From the NCBI GenBank assembly GCA_023421505.1, contig JAEZTJ010000068.1, positions 65,004 to 129,003 of the forward strand: 64,000 nt of DNA, read 5' to 3'. The position numbers and the translations under genes are program-made. The notes beneath the pieces are model-generated. The model was not told the origin of the DNA and did no database searches. It was given only the letters and a program-made list of their open reading frames with translations. Below are positions 52,977 through 61,990 of this stretch, piece after piece. The DNA comes from Bacillota bacterium. Its GTDB lineage: Bacteria; Bacillota; Clostridia; Lachnospirales; Lachnospiraceae. Numbering within the stretch: the first letter of the stretch is position 1; each line of letters opens with the position of its first letter.

Positions 52977-55895
52977 ATGAATAAAATAGGTAAAAGTTTT
53001 TTTGTAGTATTTTTAGTAGCCGCTCTACTCATGATAATCAAAGGAATAACAGCATATGCCTACATAGGCAGTATCTTTCAATATACGTATGAAGGTAAAA
53101 CAATTACTTATCAAGTACTAAGTGAACCGACAGAGACAGAGAACGGAACAGCCCGAATATTATATTCTGGGGAGGTTAATAAGAATTTAAAAGGGGAAGT
53201 AATCATCCCTTCTTCGGTTACAAATCAAAGAATGCTTTACCAAGTAGTTAAGATTGGAAATAGCGCTTTTATGGATGCAGAAGGTATCACAACAATTGTA
53301 CTGCCCGATACAGTAACGGCTATTGGGGAGGATGCGTTTAGAAATTGCAATGCATTAACAAATATTAATATACCACGGGAAGTAAAGAGAATAGAGAAGG
53401 GTACATTTTACGGCTGCAGCAGTCTAGGTAGCATCTATTTACCAGAGGGAACAACGTATATCGGAGATAAAGCTTTTTATAACAATAGTAAATTAAAAAA
53501 CATCAATCTTGTAAAGGGAATTAATTTTCTGGGTGAAGGTGCCTTCGAAGGCTGCAGCAGCTTGATTAGCATTAGTATTCCTGAAGGGATAACAGTCATA
53601 GAGGATAATTTATTTGAGAATTGTTTCAATTTAACCTATATAAGCATTCCAGAGGGTATAAAAAGAATTGGAGAGGATGCATTTTATAATTGTAAAAGCT
53701 TAATAAGTATTCATATTCCGGATGAGGTAACAAGTATTGGAAGCTATGCATTTTACTCCTGTGAAAGCTTAACAAGTATTAAGATACCATATGGTGTGAC
53801 AAAGATTGAAGCAAGTACGTTTTTATTATGCAGTAATCTCACCCAGATCCGAATACCGGATAAGGTAACAAGTATCGGTGATTTTGCATTTTATTATTGC
53901 AGCAATTTAATCAGCATAGACCTTCCTGAAGGATTAACTAGTATTGGAAAGCTGGCATTTTATGGCTGTTCTAATTTAAGACCTGTTACGATACCCAAAA
54001 GTGTAACGAGTATAGGATTTGGCGAATTCCCTTATACAGGAGTATTTGTATATAAAAATTCTTATGCGGAAGACTTTTTTAAAGAGAACTACCCCAAATA
54101 TTATCAAATCGTTAAAATCCCATTAGAAGAAATGAGCTTTAACGAAAATATAGTGAATATTGGAACAGGGGATCGTATTTCTTTAAACCCTATATTTTAT
54201 CCGATAAATTCTACAGATATTACAGATAACAGGAGCTGGAGCAGTTCAAATCCATCGGTAGTAGCTGTAAATGCAGATGGTACGGCTACAGGATTACAGG
54301 CGGGAGAAGCTGATGTTACTGTAACGATGGGAAAATACTCTGCTACCTGTCATCTTATTGTCGGTGGTATAGCCATTTATCCCACCTCAATTGAATTTGT
54401 GAGTAATAATATAAGAATGAAGAAGGGTGAGACTTTAAGACTTCCACTTACCTTTACACCTGCTGAAGCAACAAACCGTAGGATAACTTGGACTAGCTCA
54501 GATCCATCTGTTGTTACGGTGGATAACGGTCGTATTTATGCAAGAAACAGCGGAAGTGCCGAAATCACAGCAACGTCCACAGAAGCCTCCGCAAAATGCA
54601 AGGTTACCGTATATCAACCCTTGAAAGAAATTTATTCTGACTATGATCATATAACACTCAATAAAGGGGATACAAAGAAAATAGCGGTCTCTTATTATCC
54701 GACGGATACAACTGAAAATACGACAACCTTCTGGCAAAGCGATAATATAGCAGTGGCTACGGTAGAGAATGGTATCATCAAAGCTGTCAATCCGGGCTCA
54801 ACCTTTATAACAGCAACGATCGGAAGATTTACACATACTATTCCGATAACCGTACAAATTCCGGTAAAATCATTATCCTTATCGCAAAAGGAGATTACTT
54901 TAACGGCAGGACAGAAACTATCATTGCCGCTTGTTGTAATTCCGGCTGATACAACGGATAAATTGATTGTTACTTCCTCGGATGAAACGGTTGCATCTTA
55001 TTCTGCCGGAACCATAACCGCATTAAAAAGAGGAACAACAACAATTACTGCCAAATGCGGGGGATTTATCGTAGCCTGTCAGATTACAGTTAAAACTGAT
55101 ATAGAAAGTATAGCATTAAATAAGAATACGCTTAACCTATATTTTGGTAACAGCGAAGTATTAAACGTGATTTTTAGTCCTACCGAGGTTAAGGATGATA
55201 AGACTATTATCTGGGAAAGCAGCGATCAATCAGTAATTACCATAGATTCAGCAGGAAAGGTTAAGACTGTCGGAGTAGGAAACGCAACGATTACTGCAAC
55301 TGCAGGCGGTAATAAGACTGCAAGCTGCTCCGTTACAGTTAAGCTCTCTATTCCTACCGCCATAAAGGCTGCATCGGGTGGGTATGATAGAGTGAAGCTT
55401 TCCTGGGGTGCGGTAAGCGGCGCCTCCGGCTACCGAATATATAGAGCAGATACAAAAACAGGAAGCTATGTCTTGATTAAGGATACAACCTCAAACACGT
55501 ATACCAATACCGGATTAACTACCGGTAAGACCTACTATTTTAAAGTAAGAGGATATCGCTATCAGGGAACGAAAAAAGTCTACAGCAGCTATTCACCAAT
55601 ACTTGGTGCTGTTCCGATACCCTCAACGCCTGATCATGTAAAGCTAGTAAAACCGAAAGCAGGCTCGGTTAATTTTACCTGGAATAAGGTGAGTGGGGCA
55701 TCCGGCTATGAAATATATAGGACCTCTTCAACCAAGGAACCCTTTAAACTGACCAAATCCACAACCTCTCTTCATTTTATCAATTATGGATTAACAAGAG
55801 GCAGGACCTACTCTTTTAAAGTAAGAGCTTATAAAATCATTGGTAAGAAAAAGGTCTATAGTAATTTCTCTGCTGTTTTTTCAATGAAAATGTAA
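52977..55895 (+). CDS. BspA-like surface protein (LRR_5, BIG2, fibronectin type III)
   Basis: A 972-residue secreted protein. A signal sequence (about 1-28) is followed by about 12 BspA-type leucine-rich repeats of around 23 residues (70-375; for example CSNLTQIRIPDKVTSIGDFA), Big_2 Ig-like domains (about 378-790; RSWSSSNPSVVAVNADGTAT) and two fibronectin type III modules (790-972; VSGASGYRIYRADTKTGSY). No sortase motif is seen at the C-terminus. Such proteins act as adhesins or polysaccharide-binding surface proteins. ATG 52977 is the only usable start, since ATG 52973 meets a stop after two codons. Confidence 0.95.
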   Translation: MNKIGKSFFVVFLVAALLMIIKGITAYAYIGSIFQYTYEGKTITYQVLSEPTETENGTARILYSGEVNKNLKGEVIIPSSVTNQRMLYQVVKIGNSAFMDAEGITTIVLPDTVTAIGEDAFRNCNALTNINIPREVKRIEKGTFYGCSSLGSIYLPEGTTYIGDKAFYNNSKLKNINLVKGINFLGEGAFEGCSSLISISIPEGITVIEDNLFENCFNLTYISIPEGIKRIGEDAFYNCKSLISIHIPDEVTSIGSYAFYSCESLTSIKIPYGVTKIEASTFLLCSNLTQIRIPDKVTSIGDFAFYYCSNLISIDLPEGLTSIGKLAFYGCSNLRPVTIPKSVTSIGFGEFPYTGVFVYKNSYAEDFFKENYPKYYQIVKIPLEEMSFNENIVNIGTGDRISLNPIFYPINSTDITDNRSWSSSNPSVVAVNADGTATGLQAGEADVTVTMGKYSATCHLIVGGIAIYPTSIEFVSNNIRMKKGETLRLPLTFTPAEATNRRITWTSSDPSVVTVDNGRIYARNSGSAEITATSTEASAKCKVTVYQPLKEIYSDYDHITLNKGDTKKIAVSYYPTDTTENTTTFWQSDNIAVATVENGIIKAVNPGSTFITATIGRFTHTIPITVQIPVKSLSLSQKEITLTAGQKLSLPLVVIPADTTDKLIVTSSDETVASYSAGTITALKRGTTTITAKCGGFIVACQITVKTDIESIALNKNTLNLYFGNSEVLNVIFSPTEVKDDKTIIWESSDQSVITIDSAGKVKTVGVGNATITATAGGNKTASCSVTVKLSIPTAIKAASGGYDRVKLSWGAVSGASGYRIYRADTKTGSYVLIKDTTSNTYTNTGLTTGKTYYFKVRGYRYQGTKKVYSSYSPILGAVPIPSTPDHVKLVKPKAGSVNFTWNKVSGASGYEIYRTSSTKEPFKLTKSTTSLHFINYGLTRGRTYSFKVRAYKIIGKKKVYSNFSAVFSMKM

Positions 55896-56162
55896 TTTCT
55901 GGATCAAGATTTTGCAGAACGCGGAAGGAGAGTTCTACTCTGCTATATGATATAAAATAAAAAAGATTGGCGCACTCATTCGAAGAAGAAAGGGTGCGCT
56001 AATTTATAGTTCAAAAGTAATAGATTGAGAATGAATTATATGTATTTGGAAACAATCGATTTAAAAGTAAAAGTGGAAAATAATTGCTAATTGATTTATA
56101 ATGCTTTTAGATTATATAAATGGAGCAGCTGATAAAGTTTCATAAATAAAGGATTAGGCTGC
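55896..56162. other. Intergenic region between the BspA-like gene and the leader element
   Basis: It contains one terminator (55967-56002) and no gene. Confidence 0.4.
55967..56002 (+). terminator. Terminator of the BspA-like gene
   Basis: TTGGCGCACTC pairs with GGGTGCGCTAA (one G-T pair) around ATTCGAAGAAGAAA, followed by an AT-rich tract. Confidence 0.75.
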
Positions 56163-56263
56163 ATAGGTTGAAAAGAAGTACATTTTTCAACCGGCAAAAA
56201 GCACTAAGCGTGCTTTTCGCTCAGTATTTGTATGCCTCTTAAGCGGCAGATGGAGGTTATTAT
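56163..56263 (+). repeat. Copy C of the recurrent leader element
   Basis: ATAGGTTGAAAA, loop, TTTTTCAACCGGCAAA, a second hairpin (AAAGCAC/GTGCTTT) and CTTAAGCGGCAGATGG-AGGTTATTAT at the 3' end. It lies 82 bp before the patatin gene. The 3' end equals copy A (11799-11824); the 5' part parallels copy B. Confidence 0.8.
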
Positions 56264-56345
56264 TTATAGGTATGAATTTAATCTCAGATAGGTATTTCTA
56301 AATAAAATAGATGAAATTTGATTGAGGGATGAGTGAGGATTAAAA

Positions 56346-57221
56346 ATGAGCATAGTAAATAATATTAATGATACAGCATTGATTTTTGAAGGGGGAGGGA
56401 TGAGAGGAAGCTATACAGCCGGATTTTTAAATAATTTACTGGAAAATGAGTTGTATTTTAATTATGTGGCAGGAATCTCTGCAGGTGCCAGTCATAGTGT
56501 AAATTACTTATCAAGAGATATAGAACGTGCTAAAAAATCCTTCGTAGATCTGGTACTAGATCCGAAATTCGGCGGTTGGAAGACTTTTTTTAAGGGAGAA
56601 GGCTTTTTCAGTGCGAAATACTTGTATGAAGAAACACCCTATCCGAATGCAACTTTACCTTATGATTTTAATACATTTCTAAATAATCCTGCGCAACTTC
56701 GTATCGGTGCATTTGACAGAGATAGCGGAGAAATGAAATATTATATGAAAAGTGACATTAAAAATATTGGTGATATGATGAAAATAGTCCGTGCATCTTC
56801 TTCTTTACCTGTTTTTATGCCTCCTACAAATTATGAGGATCGATATTTTGTAGATGGAGGGCTTAGTGGTGGAATTGCTCTTGACATTGCAAAAAAAGAT
56901 GGTTACAAGAAATTTTTTGTAGTCTTAAGTCGACCGAAGGGATATCGAAAGCAGCAAATAAAATTCAAAGCAGGCTTTAAAATGTACTATAGAAAGTACC
57001 CTAGGGTAGCAGAAGCAATGTTTAGGCGGCACATCCTGTATAATCAAATAATTGATGAGCTGGAAGAATTGGAGAGTGAAGGAAAGGCTTTTCTTGTCTA
57101 TCCCGATGTTATGCCGGTTACTAATCGCGAGACTAATTATAGAAAATTATGCGAAAGTTATGCTTTAGGCTATGCACAAGGAAAACGTGATGTTCTTAAA
57201 TGGAAGGAATTCCTGACGTAA
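56346..57221 (+). CDS. Patatin-like phospholipase
   Basis: A 291-residue patatin-fold enzyme. It has the oxyanion motif GGGMRGSYTAGF (about 17-28), nucleophile elbow GISAGAS (Ser about 44) and catalytic DGGLSGG (Asp about 173). There is no signal peptide, so it probably acts on membrane phospholipids from inside. It follows leader element copy C. GAGGA lies before the ATG. Confidence 0.93.
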   Translation: MSIVNNINDTALIFEGGGMRGSYTAGFLNNLLENELYFNYVAGISAGASHSVNYLSRDIERAKKSFVDLVLDPKFGGWKTFFKGEGFFSAKYLYEETPYPNATLPYDFNTFLNNPAQLRIGAFDRDSGEMKYYMKSDIKNIGDMMKIVRASSSLPVFMPPTNYEDRYFVDGGLSGGIALDIAKKDGYKKFFVVLSRPKGYRKQQIKFKAGFKMYYRKYPRVAEAMFRRHILYNQIIDELEELESEGKAFLVYPDVMPVTNRETNYRKLCESYALGYAQGKRDVLKWKEFLT

Positions 57222-57363
57222 GATTATTGAAAACCAGAGAAAAAGAATGTAAGAAACATAAAAAAGCTTTGAAGGAATAGGATTAAAACGAATACAGTAA
57301 AAAATGTATACTTTCAGCCGGGCAGATCTCATGAATTGTCCGGCTTAATTTTAGGTCTTTAAT

Positions 57364-57676
57364 CTAACATAACATGCCTGCCCTTTGAATTAGTTTGCGC
57401 CTACCCTTTGAATTAGTTTGTGCCGAGGAAGACGCAGGCACAAACTTTTAAGTGTGAATTATGCCTTTCAATTATTTGTACTAACATAACATGCCTACCC
57501 TTTGAATTAGTTTGTGCCGAGGAAAACGCAGGCACAAACTTCTAGATGTGAATTATGCTTTTCAATAATTTGTACTAACATAACATGCCTACCCTTTGAA
57601 TTAGTTTGTGCCGAGGAAAACGCAGGCACAAACTTCTTAATGTGAATTATGCTTTTCAATAATTCACATTAAGAAG
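57364..57676. repeat. Three-unit tandem repeat array (about 94 bp per unit)
   Basis: Units 57364-57480 (with an internal 23-24 bp duplication), 57481-57574 (94 bp) and 57575-57664 share CTAACATAACATGCCTACCC, TTTGAATTAGTTTGTGCCG and a palindrome GTTTGTGCC-GAGGAA-ACGC-AGGCACAAAC. The last copy ends in an inverted CTTCTTAATGTGAATT / AATTCACATTAAGAAG stem (57633-57676). An inverted copy of the palindrome is at 43391-43439. These look like extragenic palindromic repeats. Confidence 0.9.
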
Positions 57677-57739
57677 CGCAAGAAATATGAAAAAAAATAA
57701 TCTCTACCTGCTATAATTTCTGTCGAAAGGAGTTTTACG

Positions 57740-58585
57740 ATGAATAACCTTGCAAATGTTATTGCGGCAATCGAATACATAGAGGATAACCTGATGGAAA
57801 AAATTGATTTAGATATTGTCGCAGATGCAGTCCACTATTCGAAGTTTCATCTTCATCGTATGTTTTCGGAAACAGTTGGACTTACCATTCATGGTTATAT
57901 ATTACGCCGTAAACTAACTGAAGCCGCAAAGCTGCTGGTTTTTTCAGAAAAAAAGATTATGGAGATAGCACTCCTTGCAGGGTATGAAAGCCAACAGGCA
58001 TTTACATTAGCCTTTAAGGCAATGTACAAGCAGTCCCCCCTAAGTTTTAGAAGAAATGAGGCGTTTTATCCATTGCAGCTGGAATATAAATTCAGTAGTC
58101 AGGTTAAGCCAGACACGGATATGAATGAGAGAAAAAGAGAATTACGGTTTGCTAAAGAAGAGGATATTACTCTTTGGATGGAATTAGTGAGATTAGTGAT
58201 TGATGGATTTCCAAATCTCATAGAGGAAGAACATATTAAGGTGCTCAGAGAAAGCATCGTAAAGCAAAGCGCCCTAATTATGACGGAAAGAGATGCAGCA
58301 ATTGGTATCATGCTGATTTCTTATATTACAGGAAGTATCGATTTTATGGGTGTTCATCCGCTTTATCATAAGCAGGGAATTAACAGAATTTTATTAGATA
58401 GGGCTATCACAGAGCTTCTAGAACATAATGACATATCAATCACTACCTTTCGAGAAGGAGACAAAGCAGATACCGGCTATCGAAAGAATTTGAAGGAGCT
58501 TGGCTTTGCAGAAGCAGAACTGCTGACTGAATATGGCTACCCGACACAGAAGATGATATATCAAACTAAAAGAAAGAGAGAATAG
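57740..58585 (+). CDS. AraC family regulator fused to a GNAT acetyltransferase domain
   Basis: A 281-residue protein. Residues 5-105 are a paired AraC helix-turn-helix (DLDIVADAVHYSKFHLHRMF, IMEIALLAGYESQQAFTLAF). Residues about 130-275 form a GNAT domain (ELRFAKEEDITLWMELVRLV, SIDFMGVHPLYHKQGINRIL, YRKNLKELGFAEAE). The acetyltransferase part may act as a sensor or modify a small molecule. AAAGGAG lies before the ATG. The HelD-like gene starts 8 bases after its stop, so the two are likely cotranscribed. Confidence 0.9.
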   Translation: MNNLANVIAAIEYIEDNLMEKIDLDIVADAVHYSKFHLHRMFSETVGLTIHGYILRRKLTEAAKLLVFSEKKIMEIALLAGYESQQAFTLAFKAMYKQSPLSFRRNEAFYPLQLEYKFSSQVKPDTDMNERKRELRFAKEEDITLWMELVRLVIDGFPNLIEEEHIKVLRESIVKQSALIMTERDAAIGIMLISYITGSIDFMGVHPLYHKQGINRILLDRAITELLEHNDISITTFREGDKADTGYRKNLKELGFAEAELLTEYGYPTQKMIYQTKRKRE

Positions 58586-58593
58586 TATTCATT

Positions 58594-60717
58594 ATGGATA
58601 GGCCACTTACTGACAATAATCAGATACAGGTTGTCACAAGGAATAACTTACAAGTTCCTCATGAGACTATAGAGATTGATTCAAAATTTACTGAGGAAGC
58701 GCAGTATCTGGAGAAAATAAAATGGAAATTGAATAATGCTTTAAAGAATTATGAAGACACGGTAAAGCAATATGATCAGGATTATAAGAATTCAAAACAC
58801 TATTTGGTGAATCATTTCCATGAAATAGATCCTACTGAAATATTTCAAAATGAACTGGCAATGAAACAGATTGAAAGAGAAGGGATTCATACGGTGCAAA
58901 TGCGAGATAGAATTGCAAGACTGGCAGTTTCACCGTATTTTGCCCGTATTGATTTTTGTGAAGAGCAGGATCAGGAATTTTCTGTTTATTATATTGGAAG
59001 CTTCTCCTATTTTGATAAAGAGCAAACCAAAATTATAATTTATGATTGGCGGGCTCCTATTTCCAGTATGTTTTATGATAGTGAACTTGGGTTCACAGGA
59101 TATGATGCACCGATGGGAAGAGTGACAGGAGAGCTTAGTCGTAAGCGGCAGCTCAAAATCTCACAGGGAAAGCTCGAATATGTTTTGGATAGTGCAATTA
59201 ATATTCAGGACGATGTACTTCAACGAGAGCTGAGTCATACCTCGGATGAGAAGATGAAGACAATTATCTCTACTATTCAAAAGGAGCAGAATCTGATTAT
59301 ACGCAATGAGAAAGCAGATACGTTGATTATACAAGGGGTTGCAGGCTCTGGTAAAACGTCTATTGCCTTACATCGAATTGCTTATCTATTGTATCGTTAT
59401 AAGGAAACCTTAACAGCAAAAAACGTGGTTATTCTCTCCCCGAATAAGGTATTTGCGGACTATATCTCAAATGTATTGCCAGAACTAGGAGAAGAACCAA
59501 TCTATGAGATGAGCTTTCTTGATATTGCTGAGATTCAGTTGGAGGGGATCATTCAATTTGAACCTGACAAGGATCCGCTTGAAACCGACGATCCAGCCTG
59601 GTCAGATAGAGTCCGGTTTAAATCAGGAATTGATTTTGTAAACTGTATGAATCAATATTTAAGCCATGCGGTATCTTCCTGCTTTGAGCCTGTTGATTTG
59701 GAATTTGAGTACTTTGCAGCCAACAAAGAGTGGATTTTAGCTCGCTATCATGCCTATGAGAATTATTCGGTTAAGAGGCGTTTACAGGAGGTTTCTTTAG
59801 ATATATACGAAAAGTTTTGCACCGATAACATAAGAGGAAGAGATTTGCCAAAGCAAAAACAAATCCTTAAAAAATTACTTGAAATGTGTAAAATAAAAAA
59901 CACATTGGAGCTTTATAAGGATTTTTATCAAACCATGAATTTAACTGATAAGTTCGTAATGCCGAATAAAAAAACACTGGAATGGTCTGATGTTTATCCG
60001 TTTATGTATTTTCATGCAGCCTTTGAAGGCTTAAAGGATAACCGGCTGATTAAGCATCTTGTCATTGATGAGATGCAGGATTATACGCCTGTTCAATATG
60101 CGGTGATGAATAAGCTTTTCAACTGTAAGAAGACAATACTGGGAGATTTCGGACAGGCGCTTCATCCGAATCATGTGCATACGCTTAAGGATTTAAGGGA
60201 TATTTATCACAACGCAGAGCTTGTTGAGCTGAATAAAAGTTATCGATCTACCTATGAAATCATTAATTTTGCAAAGCAAATTCAAGATACAGTCAAGCTG
60301 GAGCCTATAGAACGTCACGGTGATATCCCTGAGTTGATTGCTTGCAGAGATAAGAAGGAAGAACTGATTCAAGTAAGAGAAAAAATAAATGTATTTCAAC
60401 AGAGTGGTAATACAACCCTTGGAATAATCCTTAAGACCAACAGTGAGGCAAAGGAACTCTATCAGCTTTTGTCCAAGGATTACGAAATGCAGTTAATTAC
60501 TCCTGATAGTATACGCTTTGAAAATGGTATTACAGTAACGTCAATACAAATGTCAAAAGGTCTGGAATTTGATGAAGTTTTAGTTCTCTCTGTTGATCAA
60601 GCTACCTATCATACAGAATATGACCGTAAGCTTTTATATATTGCCTGTACCCGTGCCATGCATAGCCTGTCACTCGTATACTCAGGAAAGCTAACAAGAT
60701 TGATAAAAGAGGTATAG
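58594..60717 (+). CDS. helD: HelD-like RNA polymerase recycling ATPase (UvrD-type helicase)
   Basis: A 707-residue UvrD/Rep superfamily protein. There is an N-terminal coiled coil (about 30-110) as in HelD, then Walker A GVAGSGKTSIALHRIAYLL (about 248-256), VIDEMQDYTPVQY (Walker B), and C-terminal QMSKGLEFDEVLVLS and YIACTRAMHSLSLVYSG. HelD removes stalled RNA polymerase and can give rifamycin tolerance. Operon with the upstream AraC-GNAT gene is likely. Confidence 0.88.
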   Translation: MDRPLTDNNQIQVVTRNNLQVPHETIEIDSKFTEEAQYLEKIKWKLNNALKNYEDTVKQYDQDYKNSKHYLVNHFHEIDPTEIFQNELAMKQIEREGIHTVQMRDRIARLAVSPYFARIDFCEEQDQEFSVYYIGSFSYFDKEQTKIIIYDWRAPISSMFYDSELGFTGYDAPMGRVTGELSRKRQLKISQGKLEYVLDSAINIQDDVLQRELSHTSDEKMKTIISTIQKEQNLIIRNEKADTLIIQGVAGSGKTSIALHRIAYLLYRYKETLTAKNVVILSPNKVFADYISNVLPELGEEPIYEMSFLDIAEIQLEGIIQFEPDKDPLETDDPAWSDRVRFKSGIDFVNCMNQYLSHAVSSCFEPVDLEFEYFAANKEWILARYHAYENYSVKRRLQEVSLDIYEKFCTDNIRGRDLPKQKQILKKLLEMCKIKNTLELYKDFYQTMNLTDKFVMPNKKTLEWSDVYPFMYFHAAFEGLKDNRLIKHLVIDEMQDYTPVQYAVMNKLFNCKKTILGDFGQALHPNHVHTLKDLRDIYHNAELVELNKSYRSTYEIINFAKQIQDTVKLEPIERHGDIPELIACRDKKEELIQVREKINVFQQSGNTTLGIILKTNSEAKELYQLLSKDYEMQLITPDSIRFENGITVTSIQMSKGLEFDEVLVLSVDQATYHTEYDRKLLYIACTRAMHSLSLVYSGKLTRLIKEV

Positions 60718-60874
60718 GTGACATATCAAAATACAGTAATAAATATTCCTTTTCTGACAGGCTCAGTAAAATTGATTGATAACTGGTACTTTAATAATAT
60801 GCTGATATGCTATATATTCTTATCAAGCTATCAAAGAACGTTAATTAGAGCTTGTAAAGGAGTATATAAAAAAT

Positions 60875-61771
60875 ATGAAACTTAAGGACAGCCCTCATCC
60901 ATACGCAATTATTACAATATTTTTTTGGTCATTGGCTTATGTCTTAACCCGTATATCACTGCGTTGTTTCTCGGCTTTTTCGCTTGGCTTTTTACGATAT
61001 TTTGTAGCTACCTGCGCTTTACTTGTCATAGCGGTAGTTACGAAAATGCGAAGGCCTAAAATTGCTGATTATAAGTGGTTTTTTTTCGCAGGAGCCTTAG
61101 GCTTTTTTTTATACATGATTGCTTTTAATAAGGGATGCGAAACGGTAACTGCTTCTACAAGTAGTGTCATAATTGCTATTGTACCAATTATGACGGCATT
61201 ATTAGCCCGTATCTTTTACCGTGAAAAATTAAGATGTTTTCAATGGATTGCTATAACTGTTGGGTTTATCGGCGTAACAGTATTAACCCTGATGAAGGGA
61301 CTTTTTATGATAAATACAGGGCTGTTCTGGTTGCTCCTTGCAGCAGCAGCCTTGAGTGCCTATAATCTTTTACTTCGTAAGCTCACAAAAAAATATTCTG
61401 CTTTGCAGACTACCACCTACTGTATTATTGCAGGGACAATATTGCTTGCAGTATTTCTTCCGAATTCTGTGAAAGAAGTACATAGGGCCTCTGTGCCAAT
61501 GCTATTATATGTTGCTGCACTTGGTATTTTCTCAAGTGCCATTGCTTATGCTGCCTGGTCGCAGGCATTTGCAAAAGCACAAAAGACATCAACAGTAAGT
61601 AACTATATGTTTATCACACCTTTTTTGACTAGTCTGTTAGGATTTTTTATAGCTCATGAGAAACCGGATTTGTCAACTTTTTTGGGAGGTGCTATTATAT
61701 TAACCGGGTTATTTGTTTTTAATTACGGAGATAAAATATTTCGTAAAATATCACGGAATAAGAGGAAGTAG
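60875..61771 (+). CDS. EamA (DMT) family transporter
   Basis: A 298-residue membrane protein with ten helices in two EamA halves. Landmarks are YAIITIFFWSLAYVLTRISL at the N-terminus, TASTSSVIIAIVPIMTALLARIF in the first half, and TVSNYMFITPFLTSLLGFFI, then LSTFLGGAIILTGLFVFN, in the second. It is probably a metabolite exporter. The substrate is unknown. TAAAGGAG lies before the ATG. A terminator follows. Confidence 0.92.
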   Translation: MKLKDSPHPYAIITIFFWSLAYVLTRISLRCFSAFSLGFLRYFVATCALLVIAVVTKMRRPKIADYKWFFFAGALGFFLYMIAFNKGCETVTASTSSVIIAIVPIMTALLARIFYREKLRCFQWIAITVGFIGVTVLTLMKGLFMINTGLFWLLLAAAALSAYNLLLRKLTKKYSALQTTTYCIIAGTILLAVFLPNSVKEVHRASVPMLLYVAALGIFSSAIAYAAWSQAFAKAQKTSTVSNYMFITPFLTSLLGFFIAHEKPDLSTFLGGAIILTGLFVFNYGDKIFRKISRNKRK

Positions 61772-61864
61772 TAAATGAATTTTATACTCTGTTTTTATTA
61801 CAAAAGAAAAATAGGTTGAAATATATAAATTACTGAAAGCTCTAAAAAAATATATATAACCCTA

Positions 61865-61905
61865 CAGTATACCACCACTGTTTGATTGGCTGGTATACTG
61901 TTTTT
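61865..61905 (+). terminator. Terminator of the EamA gene
   Basis: CAGTATACCA (61865-61874) pairs with TGGTATACTG (61891-61900), followed by TTTTTATT. Confidence 0.9.
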
Positions 61906-61990
61906 ATTATACTGGTTCAAGTTTCTGTAAGAAGCTACGCAAATCGTATATTCCAGAATGTTCTTAAAAGAATAGGAGAGGGTGAAGATT

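Noticed and set aside
57364..57676. Possible CRISPR array
   Set aside because: Units of about 94 bp are contiguous with no unique spacers, and no cas genes are present.
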